Shown here: one piece after another, positions 9,053-17,088 of the stretch
Numbering within the stretch: the stretch's first letter is position 1
How the letters are laid out: each line of letters starts with the position of its first letter
Source of the DNA: Meira nashicola
Lineage: Eukaryota > Basidiomycota > Exobasidiomycetes > Exobasidiales > Brachybasidiaceae
DNA length: 64,000 nucleotides
Assembly: GCA_001600355.1 (NCBI GenBank)
Contig: BCJU01000001.1
Coordinates: 1,757,178-1,821,177 of the forward strand
Reading direction: 5' to 3'
Position numbers and translations under genes: made by a program
Notes under the pieces: model-generated
The model's input: only the letters and a program-made list of their open reading frames with translations
The model's database searches: none
Told to the model about the DNA's origin: nothing

Positions 9053-9715
9053 TTATTTTGGGGACCTTTGCGAATTTGACTTTTTACGAGTATAATCCTT
9101 GTTCTTTTTATACCACTTTCTTCTTTCTTCTACACTCATACTGGCTATTCTATTCTTCCGTGTCTGAGCAGATAGCTCCTTCTTCCTTCTAATGAATTCG
9201 GTCCTCTCTTCTACACTCATTTTATCTAACTTTCTCTGTCTTGATTGTCGGTCTTTCTGATAGGATTCTACTCTTCCTTCCGCTGTTAAATTATTCCTAC
9301 GATTACGTCGAATGTCGCTGATCCTACTAATGATCTTGCCTTTGTGTTCTTTTGATAAAGTAGAATACCATTGACGTCTAGATGCATTATGTTTTTTACG
9401 ATATACTAACTTTTCCTCTTTCGTTAGGTTTTTCATATACCATTTAACACTTTCATTATTACGTTCTTTCTTGCTAAGTGAGTTCCAATGAGGGCAATTT
9501 GGTCGACAAATTTCACATGGCTTAGGATTGACGTAGGCATGACTAGACTCTATATTAGGTATTTGTACTTCATATCGCTCTGTTCTGGCTCTTTTAGCGC
9601 CCCAAGAAGCGTTTCTAACCTGACTTGAACTATCTATTGCTTTTGGTTGACTTGATTCATCATATGCATAAATCAAGAAGAACAATGAGCAGAGAAGAAT
9701 AGTTAACGATAACAT
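9053..9715 (-). CDS. Secreted CCCH-knuckle family member, longest intact copy
   Basis: 220 residues, single exon, ATG at 9715. The signal peptide (MLSLTILLCSLFFLIYAYDE) is followed by the box SWGAKRARTERYEV at 38-50 and the knuckle CEICRPNCPHW (C67, C70, C74, H76). The tail shows three repeats of a basic unit with an M-[S/T]-x-E-E/G-R core: NLTAEGR, KMSVEERTEF and SMSVEERRKWYKKN. Shorter paralogues have two or one such units, so members seem to differ by repeat number. The family has no name I recognise. This copy is the best reference for the domain order. Confidence 0.8.
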   Translation of the reverse strand: MLSLTILLCSLFFLIYAYDESSQPKAIDSSSQVRNASWGAKRARTERYEVQIPNIESSHAYVNPKPCEICRPNCPHWNSLSKKERNNESVKWYMKNLTKEEKLVYRKKHNASRRQWYSTLSKEHKGKIISRISDIRRNRRNNLTAEGRVESYQKDRQSRQRKLDKMSVEERTEFIRRKKELSAQTRKNRIASMSVEERRKWYKKNKDYTRKKSNSQRSPK

Positions 9716-9791
9716 GTTTGGTTATAGAAGGGTGTATAAAGATTTACTGACATAATTTTATATGCAATGCAGTATACATAGTTTACATGTT

Positions 9792-9797
9792 CGGGGC
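9792..9797. promoter_or_regulatory. CGGGGC (inverted GCCCCG) element, 77 bp upstream of the 9715 start
   Basis: Same hexamer as the other elements but in the opposite orientation relative to the gene. Confidence 0.35.
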
Positions 9798-9870
9798 TCA
9801 ACATAGGACTGGGTTTTGTGTATCGGTCATTCTATAAGCCATATCATTTAGTCGATTTGGTGGCGATTAC

Positions 9871-10413
9871 TTATGACTGTTTGCGAGAATAACTGTTATT
9901 TTTCGTATACCAAGCACGTCTTTCTTCTTCAGTCATACTCTCTAACCTTCTTTTTCGCCTTTCTGAAGATCTTTGTTTAACTGCCATTCTTTCTTCAGGT
10001 GTCATTTCTGCAGCACGTTTTTTTCGAGATTCTTTTGACCTTTGAATTATCTTTTGTTTGCTTTCTTTACTTAATTTTGAATACCATTTTCGTTTATGAA
10101 TACCATGATTTTTACGATAAATTAACATTTCTTCTTTTGTTTTATTTTTCAAGTACCATTTAGCAGATTCAACGTTTCGCTTTTTTCTACAGAGTGAATT
10201 CCAATGTGGGCAATTTGGTCGGCAAATATCACATTTGGTTGGTTTAACTTCAGCATTTAACACTTCATATCGTACTGTTCTAGCTTTTTTAGCTCCCCAC
10301 AAAGGTATACGTTCTTCAGAAAGATTCGATTTGACTGATTCATCGGTTGAAAGACTCATCCTAAGAAGCAGTAAGGGAAGAAAGAATAGACTTGATAACT
10401 TGATTAATGACAT
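9871..10413 (-). CDS. Secreted CCCH-knuckle family member, intronless
   Basis: 180 residues from ATG 10413. The signal peptide (MSLIKLSSLFFLPLLLLRMS) precedes the box PLWGAKKARTVRYEV at 38-51 and the knuckle CDICRPNCPHW (C61, C64, C68, H70). The tail contains KWYSKLSKESKQK and two repeat units, EMTPEERMAVK and SMTEEERRAWYTKN. It is intact and close to the 9715 copy except for one repeat unit less. Extracellular or host-directed location is predicted only from the signal peptide. Confidence 0.78.
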   Translation of the reverse strand: MSLIKLSSLFFLPLLLLRMSLSTDESVKSNLSEERIPLWGAKKARTVRYEVLNAEVKPTKCDICRPNCPHWNSLCRKKRNVESAKWYLKNKTKEEMLIYRKNHGIHKRKWYSKLSKESKQKIIQRSKESRKKRAAEMTPEERMAVKQRSSERRKRRLESMTEEERRAWYTKNNSYSRKQS

Positions 10414-10479
10414 GTTTGTTGTTAAAAGAGAGTATGAGAGCTAATCGGTACAGTTTACAGCATACAAATACTCACTTTT

Positions 10480-10485
10480 CGCGGC
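10480..10485. promoter_or_regulatory. CGCGGC element, 67 bp upstream of the 10413 start
   Basis: Within TTCGCGGCTAAAA, shared with the element at 9000. Confidence 0.35.
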
Positions 10486-10558
10486 TAAAATCAATATGAA
10501 TATGTATTTGCGTATAGCTACTTACGTAATCCAATCAATTAGAAAGTACTTATATTGT

Positions 10559-11047
10559 CTACTTTGAATTTTTTGGAACTTCTTTTGATGATTTTTTGGA
10601 ATAAGAGTTATTCTTTTCATACCATTTTTTTCTTTCTTCTTCGTTCATACTTTCCAACTTTCTTTTTCTTGTTTGTGAATTTCTAAGGCAAAAAGCTATT
10701 TTTTCTTCTTCTGTGTAGCTATCATATTTTTTCTTATTGCGTATTCTTGATAATTCTTTATATGCTTCTTTTTGCTCTTTTGTTCGATTTTCTCAAATCC
10801 AACGATGATATAATTTTCCTTTTTTATCTGATGGAATTGTATTCCAATGAATACAGCCAGGATTATGCATTTCGCATTCATTTGATTGATGATGAGCATT
10901 ATCATCTTCTGGCGGTGGAAGATTCAAGTCAATCTTTAGTTCATTTTTTTGTTTTGATTCTTTATTCGGCGGAAGTGAGCCTGTAGCTGCAATATAAATG
11001 CATTGATGCAAGATTATGATAAGAATGATTAAGATTGAAGTGACCAT
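10559..11047 (-). pseudogene. Secreted CHCH-knuckle member with DLNLPP motif and in-frame TGA
   Basis: From ATG 11047 (a longer frame exists only from a non-ATG codon) the first 84 codons encode a signal peptide (MVTSILIILIIILHQCIYIA), the motif DLNLPPPED at residues 40-48 (10913-10930) and the knuckle CEMHNPGCIHW (C58, H61, C65, H67). TGA at 10795-10793 follows HRWI. The same frame then continues for 77 codons of family-typical basic tail (MNEEERKKWYEKNNSYS) to a stop at 10561-10559. One nonsense codon thus separates the head from the tail. The DLNLPP sequence is a canonical form of the plant EAR motif. It could be a pseudogene or a functional 84-residue secreted protein. Confidence 0.65.
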
Positions 11048-11132
11048 CTTGTTAGTATTCTTCAAACAAGTGAATATCGTTAGAGCTCTTTTAAAATGGC
11101 TCGGATAATTAATAAAACGCAATTGCAATCAT

Positions 11133-11138
11133 GCCCCG
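11133..11138. promoter_or_regulatory. GCCCCG element, 86 bp upstream of the 11047 start
   Basis: CATGCCCCGA, the same decamer as upstream of the 14218 start. Confidence 0.4.
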
Positions 11139-11370
11139 AGCTACAATGCTCTGTACGCAAAAGATTATAAACCGTTATAATAAAGCAGTAATCGCTCGAG
11201 GATAGCAAAACTAAACTAATCCAATGCCCATCATCAGACGGACTTAAGATACACGTTAATACCCTTATTTCCGAGGGAACAAAATTAGCGCGAAATGCAT
11301 GACTGGGACAGTGTAATCCAGAAAATAAAGTTTACTTCCTCCTTCTTGACATTCAAACACATCACCAAAG

Positions 11371-12687
11371 ATGACAATAATAAATGATACAATACAAATA
11401 ATAACACATGAACAATTTGGTTTTTCAGCATTAGTCAAACATTTATCATTGCATCCTGGCTTTCCATGTAGTCAACATATTCGCAATCATTTCTTAGCAC
11501 AATATGGAACGTATATCAAACATCCTGATTTGGTCAATAAAGAACTAGATGAAGATCCATGGCGTACATACTTTGATTATCGAAAAGGAGCAGTAGTTGC
11601 AGCAATAGGAGATGTTCCAGCTGGTATTTTGAAAGGAAAACATGCAAATCACCAACAACAATCAGCAGATGAACAAGGTGTTTGGGCACTCGTTACTGTA
11701 TTTCCAAGTTATTCGCCTGGTTGGGTAAATTTATCGAAAGATGAAAGAAGTCATGCAAATTCTGTTTGGAATGCTATTCGAACAAGCTTATGGTTAAGTA
11801 CAGAAAGACCTTTTGAAAAGTATATCACACCCGATCAAGTACGTAAAGCTACGGTTCAAGAAAGAAATTTATTAAAATTCATCTTTAAACAATATTTACC
11901 AACAGCTGTCGATCATGTTGCTTCCAATCTACCACCTTCAACTAACGATAAAGGAAATAAAGATGAAGAGAGTAACACCTTGTCTGATTTACATGCAGTA
12001 AATCATATATGGATGAAAGAACTACAATCTATTCAAGCGGATGAAGAACAGGATTGGAATATGGTACGTTGCAATCCATGCGTTACCTTTACCATGCCTG
12101 AAGATGTTGCTCTGAACCTTCAAGATAATTTGGATATGTCAAGATGGAAAAATGGACTAATAGGTGATCATGATGGCGAATTAGAAATGGTGGTAAATAG
12201 CAATAATGTAAAGTATCCCCCATTCTATCCTAAATCACGTCGTCATTTATCAGTCATGTTACGTGATCAAGAAGGATTAAATGAGGAAATCAAAAATATA
12301 GGAACTCAAGATTATCCAACAAAAATTCATCCTGGTGCACCTGCTGGTTGGGCATATTCACATGATGATTTCTCCTTAGGTTCTCTTCATGTTGCTGAAC
12401 CATATCGAAGATTAAAAAATACAAAATCAAACAAAGTTAAAAGTCAAGGTGTAGGATCAATTTGTTTAGCTTTAATTTCAAAAATGCTAGTGCATACTCA
12501 AAAAGATACTTTACGTTTTGCAGGCTGTGAGGATTATAACAATTTACCTACTCCTGTATTATCTGATGCCGAACAACATAAAGAAATTGCAGTTGCATTT
12601 CATCGTAATGCCGGTTTCGTTCCTCAAACGATAACTTCGTGGGGTGCTTATTCTATAAAAACCAAGAAGGATGTATGTGTACAATAG
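11371..12687 (+). CDS. GNAT-like N-acetyltransferase domain protein
   Basis: 438 residues, single exon, ATG at 11371. The C-terminal third resembles the FR47/GNAT fold: GWAYSHDDFSLGSLHVAEPY is a typical strand pair before the acetyl-CoA loop, followed by a glycine-containing loop (QGVGSICLALISKML) and a late HRNAGFVPQ segment like the terminal strand of GNAT enzymes. The N-terminal two thirds are not recognised. Its usual substrate class (amines, amino acids, glycine conjugates) cannot be assigned. It is the only plus-strand gene inside the secreted-protein cluster and splits the intronless block from the intron-containing block. No signal peptide, so a cytosolic enzyme is likely. Confidence 0.6.
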   Translation: MTIINDTIQIITHEQFGFSALVKHLSLHPGFPCSQHIRNHFLAQYGTYIKHPDLVNKELDEDPWRTYFDYRKGAVVAAIGDVPAGILKGKHANHQQQSADEQGVWALVTVFPSYSPGWVNLSKDERSHANSVWNAIRTSLWLSTERPFEKYITPDQVRKATVQERNLLKFIFKQYLPTAVDHVASNLPPSTNDKGNKDEESNTLSDLHAVNHIWMKELQSIQADEEQDWNMVRCNPCVTFTMPEDVALNLQDNLDMSRWKNGLIGDHDGELEMVVNSNNVKYPPFYPKSRRHLSVMLRDQEGLNEEIKNIGTQDYPTKIHPGAPAGWAYSHDDFSLGSLHVAEPYRRLKNTKSNKVKSQGVGSICLALISKMLVHTQKDTLRFAGCEDYNNLPTPVLSDAEQHKEIAVAFHRNAGFVPQTITSWGAYSIKTKKDVCVQ

Positions 12688-12805
12688 ATATATTTTTATT
12701 GCATTTTACCACCATTTAGAGCGTTTTGCTCTGCTTGAAGGAGTCTGAAAATGAAAAGAGATACAGATCAAACATTACTCAATCAATTGTATATTACCGT
12801 AGAAC

Positions 12806-13448
12806 TCACTTTTTAGCATCACGTCTTCTTTGCGATCTTTCCTTTTCCTTTCGTTTATATTGATTAATTTCCTCTGGAGTCATTTGTGACTTTTTAATTT
12901 TACGGTAAGCGTTATATTTATCATATTTTGCTCTCTTTATATCCTCTGGCAAAGCTTGATATGCTGATTTTTTGGTTCTATTCTTTTCTTGTATTATTTG
13001 TTCAGTCTAAGAATTATGATATTTCAGCATATGTCAATATAAAAGTATCTTGTTTTAAACATACCCGAGTATAATATTGTCTTCTATCATATGCCTTTTT
13101 TCTTTCTCGAATTGAAAGATCTTTCCAGTGTAAACAAGTTTTATCATGATCACATTGATCTTTCTCTTTTGCATATTTTAAAATTACTTCTTTTCGCCTT
13201 TTATAAGGTTTACTTGTAACACTTTTTTCACCTTTGACAGCAGGATGTGCTTGAATGGGTGACGTTAAGGTTTCTTCGGAATCTTCAGGAACTGCTTCAA
13301 CGTTTAAATCGAATGATCTTTGTCGTTTTAGCGTTCTATTAGGCATAGAAGATGTTGAAACTGCATTCACAATTTTTATGTACAACGTAATCAGAACGAT
13401 AAAAACAAACGTTCGATGATTTGATGTTAGTAACAGCATTTTACTCAT
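12806..13448 (-). CDS. Secreted CHCH-knuckle family member, two exons, variant knuckle
   Basis: Exons are 13448-13065 and 13006-12806, with a 58-bp phase-0 intron starting GTATGT. The 194-residue product begins with a signal-anchor-like segment (TFVFIVLITLYIKIVNA). A DLN motif occurs in SFDLNVEAVPED (residues 46-56), with Pro later than in DLNxxP. The knuckle is one residue shorter than in the sisters: CDHDKTCLHW, with C99, H101, C105, H107. The second exon, 66 residues, is the basic tail. The intron lies just after the knuckle module, at the same place as in three other family members, and the last exon has the same length (201 bp) as that of the 5949-6761 gene. Confidence 0.7.
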
Positions 13449-13539
13449 GATAGAGAGAAATAGAATTCTTTCTGAATATGCTATAAAAGTATACTTTCTT
13501 GTTTAAAAAAATTGCTTGCACCGCAAACTTTTTCATCAA

Positions 13540-13545
13540 GCCCCG
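13540..13545. promoter_or_regulatory. GCCCCG element, 92 bp upstream of the 13448 start
   Basis: Within ATCAAGCCCCG, identical to the block upstream of the 15080 start. Confidence 0.4.
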
Positions 13546-13701
13546 TTCTGTAAAGTGGATATGTATACGCAATTAAAAGTTGTTTTTACTTCCGTCATTA
13601 GCCGGTCTTGACTCGTCATTTGATTGTTTCTGTTCTATTAAAGTTAATATATTATTCATGTTTAGCAAGCTACTTTTTCTTATCCAAAAGATAGTTTTTT
13701 A

Positions 13702-14218
13702 TCACTCACTCTTCTTTTCTTGACTCTTTTTCACAACGTCTAATTTACGTTTCAAATAATCTTCTTTTGCTTGATTAGTCATTTTTGAAAACCTCTTTCG
13801 TTCCGATTGATAATTACGTTTATGAATAAAATCTTTTCTTGCTTGTGGTATATTCTTATAACGTTCTTTTGCTTTACGTTTCATTGTTTCCTTCTCTTCT
13901 TCCGTCTAAAAAGTGTATACTATTAGTCAATTGATGTGATCAAACCATATTTCTTTTGCTTTTAAATCTCACCTTTAAACTCAAATAATGTCGTTGAGTA
14001 TGTACCTTTTTCTCTTTTTCATCGATATATAGCCAATGAGCACATCCAGGTCGATGAATTGAGCACATGGGAACGTTTAAATCGGGTGTCTTTGTCACTT
14101 GAACAGTTTGGGCTTCATTGTTGACATTGTTCCCACTTTTCGGCGTATTTACTGCCATAGAATATTGGAAATTTGACATAAATAAATAGAGAATAATGCT
14201 ATATCCTAGTACTAGCAT
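13702..14218 (-). CDS. Secreted CHCH-knuckle family member, two exons, DLNVP
   Basis: Exons are 14218-13973 and 13905-13702 with a 67-bp phase-0 intron (GTGAGA donor). I chose ATG 14218 because it gives a signal peptide (MLVLGYSIILYLFMSNFQYS) and puts the GCCCCG element 76 bp upstream, as in the sisters; in-frame ATGs at 14293 and 14284 remain possible. The 149-residue product has DLNVP at 46-50 directly before the knuckle CSIHRPGCAHW (C52, H55, C59, H61). A 67-residue basic tail follows in exon 2. DLNVP resembles but does not fit DLNxxP exactly. Confidence 0.68.
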
Positions 14219-14293
14219 ATTTGGATGATAAAGAAAGTAAAGAAAAGACATGTGCAATAGGGAAGAAATCATTAAACTTTTCATCCAGGACAT

Positions 14294-14299
14294 GCCCCG
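14294..14299. promoter_or_regulatory. GCCCCG element, 76 bp upstream of the 14218 start
   Basis: Its position supports 14218 rather than 14293 as the start. Confidence 0.4.
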
Positions 14300-14459
14300 A
14301 AACACACAAACAAATTATAAAAAAAAATGATTAAATGCTCACCGCCTGAGGTAACACAGTAGAAGTATTATTATTCTATACCTTTTGTATTGCTTTTTGA
14401 TTTGCTATCTATTCGGAGCAAGCGGAAAGTTAATTAGGTTATTTTGTAATCAGATTTTC

Positions 14460-15080
14460 TTATTTCATCATATACTCACTATACCTCTTTTTTCTGAGAC
14501 TACTTCTATGCTCTAAATATGATTTCTTTTCTCCGATTGTCATTTTTGCCTTTTTTTCTAATTCATTTTTATATCTATTCTTTCTATATTCAACTTTTTC
14601 CGTTTCAGACATTGTTCGATAGCGTTCTCTAGAATAAGCACGATGTTTTTCAAGTTTTTCTTTTGTCTGAAGAAATATATAACGAATCAGCTGTTTCACT
14701 CTTGTCTATAACAAACTTCAACTTACCCTTATACTTCTTGAATACTTTGTCGCATTTGCTTTCTTTTCTTTTACATCTAAATCTGGCCAATGAACGCATC
14801 CAGGCCTATGAATTTCGCATTGAGGAACGTTCAAATCAGGAAGACCGGTATTTTTTATTTTATCTTTTTCATGTTCTGATGATAGATGTGCGTTAATTGG
14901 AATCATTTGCATGCTATTTTGATTGCTGTGTCTTTCTTGCACTGTTCCATGTTCACCATCCGAAACCAGTTCGCTAGGTAATTTGTTCAAATCGATATCA
15001 TGATTTAATCCTCCTTTTGAAAAACAAAATTTGCACAAAAGTAAACAAGAACAGTAGAAAAGTCTTACGTATACCTTCAT
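14460..15080 (-). CDS. Secreted CHCH-knuckle family member, two exons, DLNKLP plus DLNVP
   Basis: Exons are 15080-14727 and 14666-14460 with a 60-bp phase-0 intron (GTAAGT...CAG). The 186-residue product starts at ATG 15080 with a Cys-rich hydrophobic signal (MKVYVRLFYCSCLLLCKFCF). It has two DLN motifs: DLNKLP at 30-35 (14976-14993), an exact DLNxxP, and DLNVP at 82-86 next to the knuckle CEIHRPGCVHW (C88, H91, C95, H97). The last exon encodes a Lys/Arg-rich tail with MSETEKVEYRKNRY and MTIGEKKSYLEHR units. Domain order is the same as in the neighbouring copy, from which it likely arose by tandem duplication. Confidence 0.72.
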
Positions 15081-15150
15081 GATCGAGTTAAAGAAAGAAA
15101 AGAGTTCAGTTAACTCTTTCACGATATGAGTACACCTTTGCAATAATCAA

Positions 15151-15156
15151 GCCCCG
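15151..15156. promoter_or_regulatory. GCCCCG element, 71 bp upstream of the 15080 start
   Basis: Within ATCAAGCCCCGA. Confidence 0.4.
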
Positions 15157-15267
15157 AAAATCCAAGCAATCAATAAATTTACCTGCAAAAGAGATACGAT
15201 AGCAAGAAGCATGATAAAGACGAAAAGCAATAATAAATACAGTAGAACGAAAAAGAAAGACGTATAA

Positions 15268-17088
15268 TCATTCGTTAAAAGTGCGTTGAGTGATGATGCA
15301 TTGATAAGAATCTTTCATTGGATGAGTGACACTATTTGCATACGTTGGTGGCCAATCGCTTGTTTGACCTTGTTGTTTTGATGCCCAAGTGAAATCATAC
15401 TTTTGTAACATAGCTGCAAGGAAAGAAACTCCTTCAAATCCGGCCAAATTCATACCTAAGCATAATCTTGGTCCGGCATTAAAAACATGAAATTTCCATT
15501 GAGAATGTTGAACGTACGTCCAACCTCCTTTTTCATCTTTTTCCAAAAATCTCGTAGGATTGAACTGATCAGCATCTTCACCCCAAACTTCTGGTAACCT
15601 ATTCATAACCCAATCTGACCATCCGATTCGCTCTTTAGCATACACTTTAATAGGTGGAAGGTTGTAAGGGTTTGGACCTTGTGGAATAATCACATCATCT
15701 TTCAAGATCTCTTTGCCGTTCTTGGGAACAGAAGGATGTAAACGAGCCGCTTCGTGGAAGCAAGCCAAAGTGAAAGGTAGCTTCTTAAAATCGGTATAAG
15801 TTACCCGTTCACGTTGTTCGGCCGCATCAGGACCAAGTACTCGATCAACCTCTTCACGAATCGATTTGACATGTTCTGGATGTGCGCACAATTCGTAAAA
15901 TAACCATGAAAGTGTTTGTGCAGTTGTGTCACGACCAGCGATCATGAAATTCAAAACGACTGTCAAGAGTGCTTCAGGGTCTTGTGTTTGTTCCATGAAA
16001 AGTGCGAGTAAATCTTTGCTACCTTCACTTTGTAGCGAAGATTGATGTAATTGATCTTCACTAAATTGACTCTTTTCATTTACATCGATACCTTCGATCT
16101 TAATACCTGCTTCTATCAATCTTTGTTTGATGATTGCAGTGCCAAAGTTTCGAATTAATTTGATGCTCGATCGCATTCGTGCTCCTTCAGGTGTTACTGC
16201 TTCGAGAATACGCCAAAACGGGTTTACAAATCGCTTGTTCATCACACCTTGACTGAAATCGAAAGCAACTGCAAAAGGATGTGGTATTTCCAAAGAAGCA
16301 GGATCTTCGGTCAAACAACCTAAATCTGATCCGAAAGCCATCTTTGCAAAACTTGAAAGTGTGTATCGGAAAAACAATTCTGACATATTCACCATTCCAC
16401 CTTTTGCATTGCTTGTTCGAGGAGCTGTACCATCTAAACCTTGAATAGAGAAACGCTTTTGAGATGCAACTTTTTCCAAAATTGTATCGATCGTGTTCAA
16501 TTCATTATGAACAACTACTCTTACCCAATTATTGAATTGATTTGCGCTAAACATATGACTTGCCATCTTTCTTTGCGTTTTCCAAATATCACCATCAGCA
16601 ACAAAGATACCGTCATGTCCTAAAAGATCTCCTAATTTATCGCGAAATTGAATACCTTTGGGGAAATTTTCAAAGTTTGTCTTTTGAACGTATTCCAAAT
16701 ACTCTGGTCTATTGAGCATGATGATCGAACCTGCTCCTGCAAATGTTAAACGATAACAAAGTGTGGGCGATAAAAGTGCTAATTCATGAAATCTGTGAAA
16801 TTGATTTGCTGTGCCAAGTTTCATGATATGATGTGTATGACCGATCAAAGGTAGAGCACCCGGAATGTCGTATATGCCTGATCGTTTTCCAGGCGTGAAA
16901 ATGAGACGATCATGATAAATGAATCCTAAAACCAAGAGAGCTAGTATAGCTGAAGGCAAGATCAAACCAAATCGACTGATTGTTGTTTGTACAACATGTG
17001 TTGCATGATCAACGATTTGATTTGATTGACTCATGCCAGCTGAAGATCCAGAGCCGGATATGATGCTATTCCAATATGTGTGAGGCAT
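15268..17088 (-). CDS. Cytochrome P450, membrane-anchored, fatty-acid/alkane hydroxylase-like
   Basis: 606 residues, single exon, ATG at 17088. An N-terminal membrane anchor (LILPSAILALLVLGFIYHD, about residues 42-60) is followed by the P450 fold. The I-helix oxygen-activation motif is AGRDTTAQTLSW near residue 384, the ExxR helix is HEAARLHPSVP, and the heme-binding loop is FNAGPRLCLGMNLA with its cysteine near residue 541. The combination GRDTTA plus FNAGPRxCLG resembles CYP52/CYP63-type omega-hydroxylases. ER location and an NADPH-P450 reductase partner follow from the family. The exact substrate cannot be given. Longer than a typical P450 by about 80 residues, mostly N-terminal. Confidence 0.88.
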   Translation of the reverse strand: MPHTYWNSIISGSGSSAGMSQSNQIVDHATHVVQTTISRFGLILPSAILALLVLGFIYHDRLIFTPGKRSGIYDIPGALPLIGHTHHIMKLGTANQFHRFHELALLSPTLCYRLTFAGAGSIIMLNRPEYLEYVQKTNFENFPKGIQFRDKLGDLLGHDGIFVADGDIWKTQRKMASHMFSANQFNNWVRVVVHNELNTIDTILEKVASQKRFSIQGLDGTAPRTSNAKGGMVNMSELFFRYTLSSFAKMAFGSDLGCLTEDPASLEIPHPFAVAFDFSQGVMNKRFVNPFWRILEAVTPEGARMRSSIKLIRNFGTAIIKQRLIEAGIKIEGIDVNEKSQFSEDQLHQSSLQSEGSKDLLALFMEQTQDPEALLTVVLNFMIAGRDTTAQTLSWLFYELCAHPEHVKSIREEVDRVLGPDAAEQRERVTYTDFKKLPFTLACFHEAARLHPSVPKNGKEILKDDVIIPQGPNPYNLPPIKVYAKERIGWSDWVMNRLPEVWGEDADQFNPTRFLEKDEKGGWTYVQHSQWKFHVFNAGPRLCLGMNLAGFEGVSFLAAMLQKYDFTWASKQQGQTSDWPPTYANSVTHPMKDSYQCIITQRTFNE

